The position numbers were made by a program, and so were the translations under genes. A DNA stretch of 64,000 bases from Enterococcus innesii (GTDB taxonomy: Bacteria > Bacillota > Bacilli > Lactobacillales > Enterococcaceae): positions 62,001-126,000 of the forward strand of contig JAHHEN010000005.1 in assembly GCA_018982785.1 (NCBI GenBank). The letters run 5' to 3'. Positions 31,703 through 40,270 of this stretch are shown here, piece by piece (position 1 is the first letter of the stretch; each line of letters begins with the position of its first letter). Under the pieces are notes generated by a model. That model worked only from the letters and a program-made list of their open reading frames with translations. It made no database searches and had not been told where the DNA came from.

Positions 31703-32554
31703 TTGAAGGCCAATGACTTGTTAAAAGAGTTACGAACGGAACGAAATATTTCACAGCGAAAATTGGTTGAGAACATTTCAGAACGCAGTACACTGGCAAC
31801 CTTTGAACAAAAAGGGCACCGCATCGCCTTTGATATTTTGCACCAATATTTGGACCGCTTAAATGTCACTTTGGAGGAATTTGAGTATCGCTTGGATGAC
31901 AATCAAGTCAGCGAGAAAAAGCAGCTATCCAAACAGTTGACCACCGCTTACTATGAAAGCAAGTATTCTGAAGTCCTCTCTTTGATCAACAAAGCCCAAG
32001 CGCTGTATAAAACCACGAAGGATTTCTTCTATTATGTATTGTATAGTCAATTCTTTTTGATTTTAGAGAAAAAAGGCGTGGTTACCGACGAGGAAGAACG
32101 GCGCATCATCGAAGCGACCATCAAGAAATACTTGGAACGCATCGACACGTGGGGAAAATTTGAAATTTCCTTATTTACCAATCTGCTCTTCCTCTTTTCT
32201 GACGAGTACATCTTGTATCAAATGAAACACCTGAATAAAAAAATTTTTTACAGCAATACGTTAAGTATCAATTATCAAATCTACACAAAATTGCTAACGA
32301 ATGCGGCTTTCTTGTTTATCGATCGCAAAAAACCTGCCGAGTTGGCGCATGTGCTGACGTATCTAGCCGATCACCTGCCGCCGGACAATGATCGTATTCG
32401 CTTGATGATTCGTTATTTCGAAGGCATTTACGCCTTGTTCCAAGGCGATCGTACGTTGGGAATGGCCACGATTGAAAAAGCATTGGACTATTTGCGATTT
32501 ATTGGTCAAGAAGCATTTGCCAAAGAATTAGAGATACTGGCTCAGAGTATCTAA
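31703..32554 (+). CDS. Rgg/MutR-like transcriptional regulator
   Basis: 283 residues. The N-terminal helix-turn-helix of the XRE type (LLKELRTERNISQRKLVENISERSTLATFEQKGHRI..LHQYLDRLNVTLEEFEY) is followed by an all-helical repeat domain resembling the peptide-binding TPR-like half of Rgg proteins. The start is TTG 31703, six bases after AGGAGGG; no in-frame ATG near it is better placed. The family is usually regulated by short exported and re-imported peptides; a candidate 23-residue ORF is divergent and adjacent. A bidirectional terminator follows. Confidence 0.8.
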   Translation: MKANDLLKELRTERNISQRKLVENISERSTLATFEQKGHRIAFDILHQYLDRLNVTLEEFEYRLDDNQVSEKKQLSKQLTTAYYESKYSEVLSLINKAQALYKTTKDFFYYVLYSQFFLILEKKGVVTDEEERRIIEATIKKYLERIDTWGKFEISLFTNLLFLFSDEYILYQMKHLNKKIFYSNTLSINYQIYTKLLTNAAFLFIDRKKPAELAHVLTYLADHLPPDNDRIRLMIRYFEGIYALFQGDRTLGMATIEKALDYLRFIGQEAFAKELEILAQSI

Positions 32555-32556
32555 AA

Positions 32557-32617
32557 AAACCTGCTGCTTCCTCTCAGTAAGAGAACAACTCTCTTACACG
32601 GAGGAAACAGCAGGTTT
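32557..32617. terminator. Bidirectional terminator between rgg-like gene and nagZ
   Basis: AAACCTGCTG(CTTCCTC) pairs with (GAGGAAA)CAGCAGGTTT, and an inner CTCTTAC/GTAAGAG hairpin fills the loop. T-tracts flank both sides. Confidence 0.85.
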
Positions 32618-32626
32618 ATTTTTTTC

Positions 32627-33853
32627 TTAAAGTAAATGCAATGCTTCTTTCCAGAGCAAGACCCGTTTGACGGAAGCATTCAAATCAGCTTCCAAATAGC
32701 GGCCATCTTCAACCGCTTGTATGACAAAAGGAATCTGTTCTTGATAGGTAGAGGAGATCACTAGATCATTTCCCGCCTGCAACGCCTGTAATGCGGCTTC
32801 TTTTTGCGGAATGAACTCAGAAAGTCCTGCCATATCCAAGTCATCCGTCACGATGACCCCTTTAAAATGCAATTCATTTCGCAGCAGCTCATGTACGGGT
32901 TTTGAAATAGAGGCGGGTACAGTGCTATCGATACTATTGACGATCGTATGGGCCACCAAAATACTATCAGCACCAGCTTTGATCCCTGCGGCAAAAGGTA
33001 GAAAATCCGTTTCCCGCAGTGTAGATAGCGGACGGTCATCGGTGACGATTTCGACATGCGAGTCACGATTGTTGCCATAGCCAGGAAAATGCTTCAAGGT
33101 TGACCCCACGTGGTGTTTCTGCAAAACATGAACCACACGTTCTACAAACGCACTCGTGCCTTGGGCATCCATGCCAATGGTTCGGTCGTAGATAAAGGAC
33201 TGCGGATCAGTGGAAACATCGGCAACGGGAAACAGCCCGGCATTGATGCCATACGCTTTTAAAATTTCCGCTTTCTTTGCTGTATCTTCTTCGATCGCCG
33301 ACCATCCACCTTGGGCATACAGCTGTTGTGGTGAGAGAAAACGCTGATCCGTAAGGTTCGGATTGCGGCTGATGCGAGTCACTGTGCCCCCTTCTTCATC
33401 CATACCGATCAACAGCGGAATGGCGCTGGCTGCTTGGTAATCTGAAATTTTCTGTTTCAAGCTCTCCGCCGTCTCATTTTCGGTATCACGGCCGAATAAA
33501 AGATAGCCGCCAAAGTGATAGTTTTGAAGTTCTTCGATTTGATTGCTTTCTGGTACACGGACAAAAAACAATTGCCCGACCTTTTCCTCCAAACTCATCG
33601 TGGCGATTTTTTCTGCTATTGCCTCTTCTGGCTGTTCTTGCGCGGAAGTTGAAACAGAAGTTGACGTGGAAACTGAGGTGGTTTCTTGGCTTGCACTGCT
33701 TTCTTCCTTTGTTTCGTCTCTCGAGCTGCTTTGCTGGATCACGGCTGACTCCTCCGTTTGCTGTTTTTGCTGTTCTATCACCCACTTCATCCCTCCCATT
33801 GCTACTAAGACCAAGAAAAGAAACAGTCCCATAGCGAGTCCTTTTTTATTCAT
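32627..33853 (-). CDS. nagZ: Beta-N-acetylhexosaminidase, GH3 (NagZ-like), secreted
   Basis: Membrane-anchored or exported GH3 enzyme of about 408 residues that removes beta-linked N-acetylglucosamine, probably from muropeptides. It starts at ATG 33853 (MNKKGLAMGLFLFLVLVAMG, a signal anchor) after GGGGAAGGTGAATCT. A spacer of about 60 residues rich in S, T, E and Q follows, then the catalytic barrel with LLIGMDEEGGTVTRI, the NagZ signature KHFPGYGNNRDSH (His of the His-Asp dyad) and VIVTDDLDMAGL with the nucleophile Asp. Monocistronic. Dispersed signal and linker indicate action outside the membrane. Confidence 0.85.
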   Translation of the reverse strand: MNKKGLAMGLFLFLVLVAMGGMKWVIEQQKQQTEESAVIQQSSSRDETKEESSASQETTSVSTSTSVSTSAQEQPEEAIAEKIATMSLEEKVGQLFFVRVPESNQIEELQNYHFGGYLLFGRDTENETAESLKQKISDYQAASAIPLLIGMDEEGGTVTRISRNPNLTDQRFLSPQQLYAQGGWSAIEEDTAKKAEILKAYGINAGLFPVADVSTDPQSFIYDRTIGMDAQGTSAFVERVVHVLQKHHVGSTLKHFPGYGNNRDSHVEIVTDDRPLSTLRETDFLPFAAGIKAGADSILVAHTIVNSIDSTVPASISKPVHELLRNELHFKGVIVTDDLDMAGLSEFIPQKEAALQALQAGNDLVISSTYQEQIPFVIQAVEDGRYLEADLNASVKRVLLWKEALHLL

Positions 33854-33983
33854 AGATTCACCTTCCCCTCTAAACAATTTATCGAGAATGACTAAGCCAA
33901 TCCTTAGAAAGAAAAAAGTGAACCACTGACGAAATATTCGCAGATGATTCACTTCAATGGATGTTATCGTTCTTTTTTACTCG

Positions 33984-34505
33984 TTAAACGAACCGTCGGA
34001 TCAGCCGTTTGTATGGCACCGCACGCCCTACGATATAAATCAACGCAGTTTGTATCGGGAACATGATGACTGCTTTTAGCAAGCGGACCGACCAAATGGC
34101 CCAGCTTGTCAATGGAATATTCAGCATCATAGCTAACCAGATCGGCGTTAAGATCAAGGTTATTAAAAGTGTATTTAACAAGACGACCATCGCCGCTCGT
34201 TTTAGTGTGACTTCTTTCCGATAAAAGAAGTAGCCATAAATCAGTCCACCAACGAAGGCATTGATGGTAAAGCCGAAAAAGTAGGCTGATTTTGGAAAAA
34301 TCACCATTCCTGCGATATCAGCTAATGAGGAGCCAACTGCGGTCCAAAACGGACCAAACAGCATACCCATGATCAGCTGGGGTACAAAAGAAAATGTGAT
34401 TTTGATATAGGAGGTTTCAAACCCCAAGATTTGCGACAAGACCACCATTAAGGCAATCAAAAGTCCCATGACCGCAATCATGTGTGCATCGACTTTTCTT
34501 TTCAT
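33984..34505 (-). CDS. folT: Folate ECF transporter S component
   Basis: Six-helix membrane protein of about 173 residues that binds folate and docks with the shared EcfAA'T module, which is encoded elsewhere. The N-terminal ALMVVLSQILGFETSYIKITFSFVPQLIMGMLFGPFWTAVGSSLADIAG is typical of the FolT/YuiG-like S components. Start ATG 34505 has GGAG nine bases upstream; the ATG at 34514 would directly touch it. The gene is preceded by a tetrahydrofolate riboswitch, which independently supports folate as the substrate. Confidence 0.88.
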   Translation of the reverse strand: MKRKVDAHMIAVMGLLIALMVVLSQILGFETSYIKITFSFVPQLIMGMLFGPFWTAVGSSLADIAGMVIFPKSAYFFGFTINAFVGGLIYGYFFYRKEVTLKRAAMVVLLNTLLITLILTPIWLAMMLNIPLTSWAIWSVRLLKAVIMFPIQTALIYIVGRAVPYKRLIRRFV

Positions 34506-34535
34506 AGCGAGCATCTCCTTTTAGAGTTGCTACAA

Positions 34536-34645
34536 ATTCATGCAGCGAATGCGAAAATAAAACCGCGAACGAATGATCGTTCTTCGTCCGAAAGGCAACA
34601 TCCCATCCTTTCAGCACTTAACGCTTTATTTCCTACTCTGATTTT
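34536..34645 (-). ncRNA. Tetrahydrofolate (THF) riboswitch
   Basis: On the coding strand the leader carries the conserved THF aptamer blocks in order: AGAGTAGGAAATAA, GCGTTAAGTG, GGATGGGATGTTGCC, CGAAG, CGCGGT and finally CGCATTCGCTGCAT closing P1. These match the known class closely. The 3' end lies about 30 bases before the folT ribosome site, so translation control by hiding the site, or attenuation, is possible. Confidence 0.88.
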
Positions 34646-34669
34646 TATTAGGTATTGCTACCCAGACAC

Positions 34670-34699
34670 ACTATAGCATACAAGCGGGGACTGCTACAA
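34670..34699 (-). promoter_or_regulatory. Promoter of the folT riboswitch transcript
   Basis: TTGTAG and TATAGT are separated by 18 bases, just upstream of the THF aptamer. Confidence 0.65.
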
Positions 34700-34760
34700 T
34701 TTTTCTTGCTTATTTTTTTGTACAAACTCTGCCAATGTTCGCTTTTCGTTTTTGCATATC

Positions 34761-34833
34761 AAAAAAACGCTTTTCTCATGTGAATCTTTCTGCCACTAGT
34801 AAGTGAGCAGCAAACATTCTCAAAAAAAGCGTT
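34761..34833 (-). terminator. Terminator after the MFS / small-gene operon
   Basis: On the minus strand AACGCTTTT pairs with AAAAGCGTT, followed by TTTTTTG; an inner hairpin CTGCTCACT/AGTGGCAG fills the loop. Confidence 0.7.
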
Positions 34834-34865
34834 CATTCCTGTTTCTTGTTTCATTTCGTGCCTTA

Positions 34866-35048
34866 CTACCCAATCAAATTGTCATTGATCAATACCGATT
34901 TGATGTCGCGTAATTGATGATCGATAGCAAGTTGTTCATGGGTCATCGTTGCGGTGACCTCTTTCATAGCGTGCATTTCTTCATTCAATTCGTTGAGGTT
35001 AGTCACTAATTTGTTCAATGCTTCAATAATCAATTGGTTGTTATCCAT
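34866..35048 (-). CDS. Small coiled-coil protein downstream of MFS transporter
   Basis: 60 residues, acidic and helical (LIIEALNKLVTNLNELNEEMHAMKEVTATMTHEQLAIDHQLRDIKS), with heptad-like spacing of L, I and V. It has a good AAAGGAGTG ribosome site and starts 30 bases after the transporter stop, so the two form one operon. I do not recognise the family; the size suggests a small partner or dimeric bundle. Confidence 0.65.
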   Translation of the reverse strand: MDNNQLIIEALNKLVTNLNELNEEMHAMKEVTATMTHEQLAIDHQLRDIKSVLINDNLIG

Positions 35049-35078
35049 GGTGAAACACTCCTTTTTGTAATGTTGAGG

Positions 35079-36344
35079 TTAGTCTTCTTCGTTGATTGGC
35101 TGCTTCATCGTACCAACGGCGGCAACTGCGCGTTTCGTTTTATAAAACAATTTGTATAAAACAAGAACGACGACTGGGATCAGTCCGCATAAAATGTAGA
35201 TTTGCGAATAATCAAACAGACCGTGCAAGCTTCCTAATGCATAGGGACCTACGCCTAAGCCGAGATCCAGCCCGATGAAATAAGTGGAGAGCGCTACGCC
35301 GACACGGTGAGGATCGACCTCTTTCAGACAGACAGCTTGGCCATTTGACATGAAGGTGCCATAGCCTAAGCCGACAAAGCAACCCGCAAGCAACAACATC
35401 CAGCTGTTGCCGGTAATACTTAATAAGAAAAGACCAAGGGTCAAGAAAAGAAAGCTAGGATACATGACTGCATCGGCGCCATGACGGTCAAATAGTTTCC
35501 CAGTCATTGGTCGAGTGAAGGTCACGGAAAGTGCATAGACGATGAAGAAAAAGGCACCGGCCGTTTCTAACCCAAGGTCACTGGCGTAGATCGACAAGAA
35601 GCCGAGAACACTGGAATAAGCCAATCCGATCAAAAAGGCAATCCCGGAAATGAAAAAGACTTTTGGTTCGACAAAACTTTTGATGGACCATTTTTTTAGT
35701 TGTGCTCTGTGTTCTTCTGTTAATGGGATGTTTTTGACTGGGAACCAGAAACAAGCGATGGCTGTTGCGATCGATAAGATGGTTGCTAACCAAATAATGA
35801 AATCAAAGCCGACGGTCGGCAGTAAAAGCATGCCAATAAAAGGTCCGACTGCCGCTGCTAAACTGGTACTTAATCCATAGTAATTGATCCCTTCCCCATG
35901 TTTGGAAGTTGGGATATATGCGGTGACGATCGCATTAGCCGCAGTTGAGACAGCACCATAAGCAAACCCATTGAAAAAGCGCACGGTATCTAAAATGTAG
36001 ATGTTGACCGAGATTAAATAGGCGGCGGTGGTAATGACATAAAACAAAATCCCCCAGCGCAAAACGGCTTTGCGACCGACTAATTCTAAAATTTTTCCGA
36101 CATACAAGCGAGCGATCAAGGTCCCTATGATGTAGATCCCCGCTGCCAAGCCAGCTTGTGCGGTGGATGCCCCTAACTCCTGCGTGGCAAATTTCGCGGT
36201 GATGACGACAAAACAATAATACACGAGAAAGACGATAAAATTGATCAAGGTAATCGTGATAAACCCTTTGTTCCATAGTTTTTCATTTTTGGTTGATGGC
36301 AACGAGCTGACGACTCCTTCTTGATTGGTTTCCCTATCTGACAT
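35079..36344 (-). CDS. Major facilitator superfamily transporter
   Basis: Membrane exporter or symporter of 421 residues with twelve predicted helices. The loop 2-3 signature is ARLYVGKILELVGRKAVLRWG (MFS motif A) and is repeated in the second half as TRPMTGKLFDRHGADAVMYPS. The fold and length match the drug:H+ antiporter-like group, but the substrate cannot be fixed from sequence. It is divergent from a Crp/Fnr regulator with a PrfA-type box in the gap, and is transcribed with a 60-residue coiled-coil gene. Confidence 0.82.
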   Translation of the reverse strand: MSDRETNQEGVVSSLPSTKNEKLWNKGFITITLINFIVFLVYYCFVVITAKFATQELGASTAQAGLAAGIYIIGTLIARLYVGKILELVGRKAVLRWGILFYVITTAAYLISVNIYILDTVRFFNGFAYGAVSTAANAIVTAYIPTSKHGEGINYYGLSTSLAAAVGPFIGMLLLPTVGFDFIIWLATILSIATAIACFWFPVKNIPLTEEHRAQLKKWSIKSFVEPKVFFISGIAFLIGLAYSSVLGFLSIYASDLGLETAGAFFFIVYALSVTFTRPMTGKLFDRHGADAVMYPSFLFLTLGLFLLSITGNSWMLLLAGCFVGLGYGTFMSNGQAVCLKEVDPHRVGVALSTYFIGLDLGLGVGPYALGSLHGLFDYSQIYILCGLIPVVVLVLYKLFYKTKRAVAAVGTMKQPINEED

Positions 36345-36383
36345 GTTTCTTCCATTCCTCCTGTTTGTGCTGTGATGCGTTCT

Positions 36384-36389
36384 ACTATA
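36384..36389 (-). promoter_or_regulatory. -10 box of the MFS operon
   Basis: TATAGT lies about 40 bases upstream of the transporter start, with TTTCAA 16 bases further upstream. Half sites TGTTAA and TTAACA (36423-36443, nine bases apart) lie just beyond, so the divergent regulator could act here too. Confidence 0.45.
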
Positions 36390-36450
36390 CCGAAACTTCC
36401 TCTGCTTGAAATGCGCTTTTGCTGTTAAAAAAGAGCATTAACAAGAAACA

Positions 36451-36492
36451 TTAACATTTGTTATTGCTTTTTCACCAGAAATGTCTTTTAAT
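36451..36492 (+). promoter_or_regulatory. PrfA/Crp-type box and promoter of the regulator gene
   Basis: TTAACATTTGTTAT (36451-36464) matches the PrfA box TTAACANNTGTTAA at all but the last base. It is followed by TTGCTT (36464-36469) and TTTAAT (36487-36492), 17 bases apart. A start near 36499 places the box centre at about -41.5, the standard activating position for Crp-family proteins. Confidence 0.6.
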
Positions 36493-36566
36493 GAAGCATG
36501 AATAGAGGAAATTTCAGATTTTTTTCAGAAAATGTTGGGTTGGCATCAAGTGAAGGAGTAACGTGG

Positions 36567-37223
36567 GTGGAGAAACAGATATTACGTGATTATTTAGAAA
36601 AACAAGCAATACCGGTCGTTATCCGTAAGAAAAAGAGTTACTTGACGTATGAAGGAATCCCGGATCGGTACGTCTACATTTTAAAAAAAGGCATCATCAA
36701 AACTAGCGTAGTGACCCATGAAGGGCGCGAATTCAACTTGCGCTATTTGACGGATTTCGAAATCGTCTCTTTGTTTAAAGACGAATCCTCTCAAGAAGTC
36801 GAAGCCCCTTTTAATGTGCGGGTTGAATCAGAAGAAGCCGAATTATACAAAATCGTGCGGGATCAATTTTGGGCAGATGTCAATCGTGACCGTCTGCTGC
36901 AGGATTATGTCAAAGAGTATTATCGACGAAATTTGATGGATACGATGAAAAAGATGCAGCAAATGCTGATGAACGGCAAATTCGGTGCTGTCTGTACCCA
37001 AATCAATGAGTTGTATGAAACTTTTGGGGTTCAAACAACTGACGGTGTCTTGATCGATTTTGAAGTCACCAATGAAGAGATCGCTCGCTTTTGCGGCATT
37101 ACCTCTGCCAGCAGTGTCAATCGAATGATGCAAAAATTACGAGAATCTGGCGCCCTAAAGAGCGTCGATCGCAAACTATTAGTGACAGATATCGACTTTA
37201 TTCGGGAGAATATTATTTATTGA
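36567..37223 (+). CDS. Crp/Fnr-family (PrfA-like) transcriptional regulator
   Basis: About 218 residues. The N-terminal cyclic-nucleotide-binding-like beta barrel (VVIRKKKSYLTYEGIPDRYVYILKKGIIKTSVVTHEGREFNLRYLTDFEIVSLF) is followed by the long dimer helix and a C-terminal helix-turn-helix (VTNEEIARFCGITSASSVNRMMQKLRESGAL). There are no N-terminal cysteines for an Fe-S cluster, so it is not a classical Fnr. I prefer GTG 36567, with AAGGAG eight bases before it; an ATG at 36498 lies at the predicted transcription start and has no ribosome site. It resembles the PrfA-like Ers regulators of enterococci. Confidence 0.8.
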   Translation: MEKQILRDYLEKQAIPVVIRKKKSYLTYEGIPDRYVYILKKGIIKTSVVTHEGREFNLRYLTDFEIVSLFKDESSQEVEAPFNVRVESEEAELYKIVRDQFWADVNRDRLLQDYVKEYYRRNLMDTMKKMQQMLMNGKFGAVCTQINELYETFGVQTTDGVLIDFEVTNEEIARFCGITSASSVNRMMQKLRESGALKSVDRKLLVTDIDFIRENIIY

Positions 37224-37225
37224 TC

Positions 37226-37275
37226 AAAAAAAGACTTTGTATGCCTTTTGGTTTCAGGCACACAAAGTCTTTTTT
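37226..37275. terminator. Bidirectional terminator between regulator and osmC
   Basis: AAAAGACTTTGT.GCC pairs with GGC.ACAAAGTCTTTT, flanked by A and T runs, between converging genes. Confidence 0.88.
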
Positions 37276-37278
37276 CGA

Positions 37279-37671
37279 TTAAATAAACGTCACCGTTTCC
37301 GTCACTTCGATCGTTGGATCTAATGATTGGATCACGGGGCAATTTGGTGAAACGAGTTTTAGGCAACGGGTCGCTTTGTCATGATCAGCTTCGGCGATTT
37401 TCGCATAAAACTGAATTTGGATAGCACTGACTGGTTGGGCTTTTTTATTGTCGTCTCGGTCATAGCTGATTTCGATCTTTTCGATTTCTGCTGCAACCTT
37501 TGAATTCTCTAAGACGGATGCGTATACATAGCCGCCGCAAGCAGCGACCGCACTCACCAGCATTTGGACTGGCGAATAGCCTTTTTCCCGTGCTAACACC
37601 CAATTGCCCGTTGGGGTCGTCATTTCAAATTTGTCGCTTCCTTGATGGATCGTCAATGTTTCTACTGTCAT
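37279..37671 (-). CDS. OsmC/Ohr-family peroxidase-like protein
   Basis: 130 residues with the OsmC fold: a beta-rich N-terminus, then YSPVQMLVSAVAACGGYVYASVLE holding the first catalytic cysteine, and CLKLVSPNCPVIQSLDP with the second. These proteins reduce organic hydroperoxides with thiols. It is the last gene of the peptide-transporter operon; its ATG overlaps the ATPase stop in an ATGA, so it is co-translated with it. Whether it is an Ohr or an OsmC subtype cannot be settled here. Confidence 0.82.
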   Translation of the reverse strand: MTVETLTIHQGSDKFEMTTPTGNWVLAREKGYSPVQMLVSAVAACGGYVYASVLENSKVAAEIEKIEISYDRDDNKKAQPVSAIQIQFYAKIAEADHDKATRCLKLVSPNCPVIQSLDPTIEVTETVTFI

Positions 37672-38558
37672 CGTTTTTCTCTCCTCACAAAATGATCTGG
37701 TTCAACTTCGACCCATTCATACAATGGTGTCAAAGTAATCGTGCTTTGAATTTCCGTTTGTTCCATCGCACCTCTTGCTAACACAGGATCAGCGATCGGC
37801 GCTGCTGCTAATAATTTCTTCGTGTAAGGATGCAGCGGATTTTCAAACAAACGGTCGGTAGGTGCCAATTCAACTAATTTCCCTTGATACATGACGGCTG
37901 TTCGATCACTGATATGACGAATCACGGACAAGTCATGGGAAATGAATAAATAAGACAATGAAAACTCTTTTTGTAGACGCAGCAGCAATTGGATGATCTG
38001 AGCCTGAATGGAGACATCTAATGCCGAAGTCGGTTCATCACACAAGACGAACGCCGGGCGATTGACCACCGCACGAGCGATGCCGATCCGTTGCCGTTGT
38101 CCGCCGCTGAAACTGCGCGGCAATTTATGGACATCATCACCGGTGATCCCGACGATCGCTAAGATTTCTTTGGCTTTCGCTCGAGCAGCATCTTTCGTTT
38201 CATGATACAACGGCTCCATCACCAGTTCAAGTGCCGTCATACGGGGATTCAATGAGGAATACGGATCTTGGAAAATGATCTGCATTTGCTGATACGCTGC
38301 TTTGCGATCTTCTGCCGTCAATGCTGTTAGCTCTTTGCCTTCAAAGAAAATCTCCCCGCTTGTTAAGGTCTCTAAATTTAAAATACTGCGTCCTAAAGTG
38401 GTTTTCCCACTCCCGGATTCCCCCACTAGCCCCAATGTCTCGCCTCGATGAATCGTTAGGCTGACATCTTCGACCGCTCGGACTTCACTGACAGTGCCCC
38501 GCCAGTTTTTACTGCGAAAGGTTTTCGTCGCATGTTCTACGCGAATCAGTTCTTCCAT
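37668..38558 (-). CDS. oppF: Oligopeptide ABC transporter ATPase, OppF type
   Basis: ATPase of 296 residues. Walker [16 protein letters not shown], signature [18 protein letters not shown], Walker [15 protein letters not shown] and the switch histidine in LFISHD are all present. The OppF-type C-terminus ([18 protein letters not shown]) is shorter than usual and probably lacks an Fe-S cysteine cluster. It overlaps oppD by one base. It drives import with oppD, oppB, oppC and the binding protein upstream. Confidence 0.88.
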   Translation of the reverse strand: MEELIRVEHATKTFRSKNWRGTVSEVRAVEDVSLTIHRGETLGLVGESGSGKTTLGRSILNLETLTSGEIFFEGKELTALTAEDRKAAYQQMQIIFQDPYSSLNPRMTALELVMEPLYHETKDAARAKAKEILAIVGITGDDVHKLPRSFSGGQRQRIGIARAVVNRPAFVLCDEPTSALDVSIQAQIIQLLLRLQKEFSLSYLFISHDLSVIRHISDRTAVMYQGKLVELAPTDRLFENPLHPYTKKLLAAAPIADPVLARGAMEQTEIQSTITLTPLYEWVEVEPDHFVRREKR

Positions 38559-39436
38559 TATTCTGTCACCTCCTGATTACGCCAGACGCGATGGGTCTTA
38601 GATAGCTGCGTTTCTTGCAACTCATCTGCCAATGTCTCGTGATAATCAAAGACTTTTAATTCAGCATGCTTGTCGCCTAAATGGGCCGCTTGCAATAACT
38701 GTTTCGTATAAGGATGTGCCGGTTGATAAAAGATTTCTTCCGTGGTGCCTTCTTCCACGACTTGGCCTTGATACATCACTTTAATAAAGTCGCACATTCC
38801 TGCAACGACCCCAAAGTCATGGGTCACAAGGACGACGGAAAGCTGGTTCTCTCTTTGCAGGTTTTTGATCAATGCCAAAATCTGTGCTTGGATCGTCACA
38901 TCTAAAGCCGTCGTCGGTTCATCGGCGATCAGCAATTTCGGTTGCGCCAACAAAGCCATGGCGATCATCACCCGCTGACGCATCCCCCCAGATAGCTCAT
39001 GAGGATATTGTTTCATGCGTTGTGCTGGAAAAGGTATGCCGACTTTTTCTAATTCTTTGACGGCGATTTCTTGTGCTGCTTTCTTCGATACTTTTTGTGA
39101 ACGGCGAATCACTTCGATCAAATGATAGCCGATCGTACGCAAAGGATTTAATGAAGTCATCGGGTCTTGAAAAATCATAGCAATTGGTAATGTTCGACGA
39201 TTGCTAACTGCTGCTCCTTCAAATGTATAACTGGCATAGTGATCGGTCACTTTATCGGGCAAAAGATCCATGACACTTTTCATGGTCATGCTTTTGCCGC
39301 TGCCTGATTCGCCCACGATCCCAACCACTTTGCCCTTAGGAATCACCAGATCAAGATTTTTGACTAACGGTCTCGGCCCAGTTTTGCTATGAAATGTCAC
39401 ATTCAACGCTTCGATCGCTAATAACTCTGTCATCAT
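38558..39436 (-). CDS. oppD: Oligopeptide ABC transporter ATPase, OppD type
   Basis: ATPase of 292 residues with Walker [17 protein letters not shown], a Q-loop (AMIFQDPMTSLNPLRT), signature ELSGGMRQRVMIAMALL, Walker B LLIADEPTTALDVT and the H-loop VLVTHD. AHPYTKQLLQAAH marks the Opp/Dpp C-terminal region. Start after GAGGTGTGACCG. It is the heterodimer partner of the OppF-type protein, and starts three bases after oppC stops. Confidence 0.88.
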   Translation of the reverse strand: MMTELLAIEALNVTFHSKTGPRPLVKNLDLVIPKGKVVGIVGESGSGKSMTMKSVMDLLPDKVTDHYASYTFEGAAVSNRRTLPIAMIFQDPMTSLNPLRTIGYHLIEVIRRSQKVSKKAAQEIAVKELEKVGIPFPAQRMKQYPHELSGGMRQRVMIAMALLAQPKLLIADEPTTALDVTIQAQILALIKNLQRENQLSVVLVTHDFGVVAGMCDFIKVMYQGQVVEEGTTEEIFYQPAHPYTKQLLQAAHLGDKHAELKVFDYHETLADELQETQLSKTHRVWRNQEVTE

Positions 39437-39439
39437 CGG

Positions 39440-40270
39440 TCACACCTCTCTTTGCAAGACATGTTTGATCATGTCGCCGATATTGTTAAAGGAATAGATG
39501 GTGAAAATAACAAAAAGCCCGGGAAGGATCGCCATGTATGGTGCCCGCTGCAAGCTGTTTTGCGCGTTTTGCAACAGACTGCCCCACGAAGCCATCGGTT
39601 GCTGAATCCCTAAGCCTAGAAAACTCAAAGCCGATTCGGTCATGATCGCTCCTGAAATACTTGCAGATGCCGCAACGATCAAGGTTGGCAGTACTGCTGG
39701 GAAAACATGCTTAATGATAATACTAAATGAAGAACGGCCGATAAATTTCCCGTAAGCGACATATTCCCGTTCTTTCGCCGCTAACGTTTCACCACGAATC
39801 AAACGAGCGATGTTCATCCAGGAGAAGCCGCCGATCACAATAATAATCGTGGTTAGTCCGGGACGTAAAAAGACGCTCAAAACGATCACTAACACCAACC
39901 AAGGAATCGATGACAATACATCGACGAGCCGCATCAGCACGTTGTCGATCCAACCTCCAAAGTAGCCAGAAACAAGACCGACAAGAGTCCCAATAAACGT
40001 CGCAGTGATCATTGCCAACACACCTACAAACAAGGACACCCGACCGCCGTAGACGACCCGAATAAAGTAATCCCGCCCCACTTCATCGGTTCCAAATAAA
40101 TGAGCCCAACTCGGCGGCTGTGACATGTTGCTGACATCCGTTGCATTGGGATCGATTGGGATCAAAGGTGCAACAAGCGACAAAATAATCAATAACGTCA
40201 GGAAAACGACAGAAAAGGTATAGATGGGCGAAGCAAGCATGACTTCACTGATTTTTTTGAAACGTTTCAT
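39440..40270 (-). CDS. oppC: Oligopeptide ABC transporter permease, OppC type
   Basis: Permease of 276 residues. The N-terminal extension before the first helix, six membrane helices and the permease loop (ETLAAKEREYVAYGKFIGRSSFSIIIKHVFPAVLPTLIV) match the DppC/OppC family. It overlaps oppB by one base. The PDPNATDVSNMSQPPSWAHLFGTDEVGRDYF-type stretch after helix 1 is diagnostic. Confidence 0.88.
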   Translation of the reverse strand: MKRFKKISEVMLASPIYTFSVVFLTLLIILSLVAPLIPIDPNATDVSNMSQPPSWAHLFGTDEVGRDYFIRVVYGGRVSLFVGVLAMITATFIGTLVGLVSGYFGGWIDNVLMRLVDVLSSIPWLVLVIVLSVFLRPGLTTIIIVIGGFSWMNIARLIRGETLAAKEREYVAYGKFIGRSSFSIIIKHVFPAVLPTLIVAASASISGAIMTESALSFLGLGIQQPMASWGSLLQNAQNSLQRAPYMAILPGLFVIFTIYSFNNIGDMIKHVLQREV

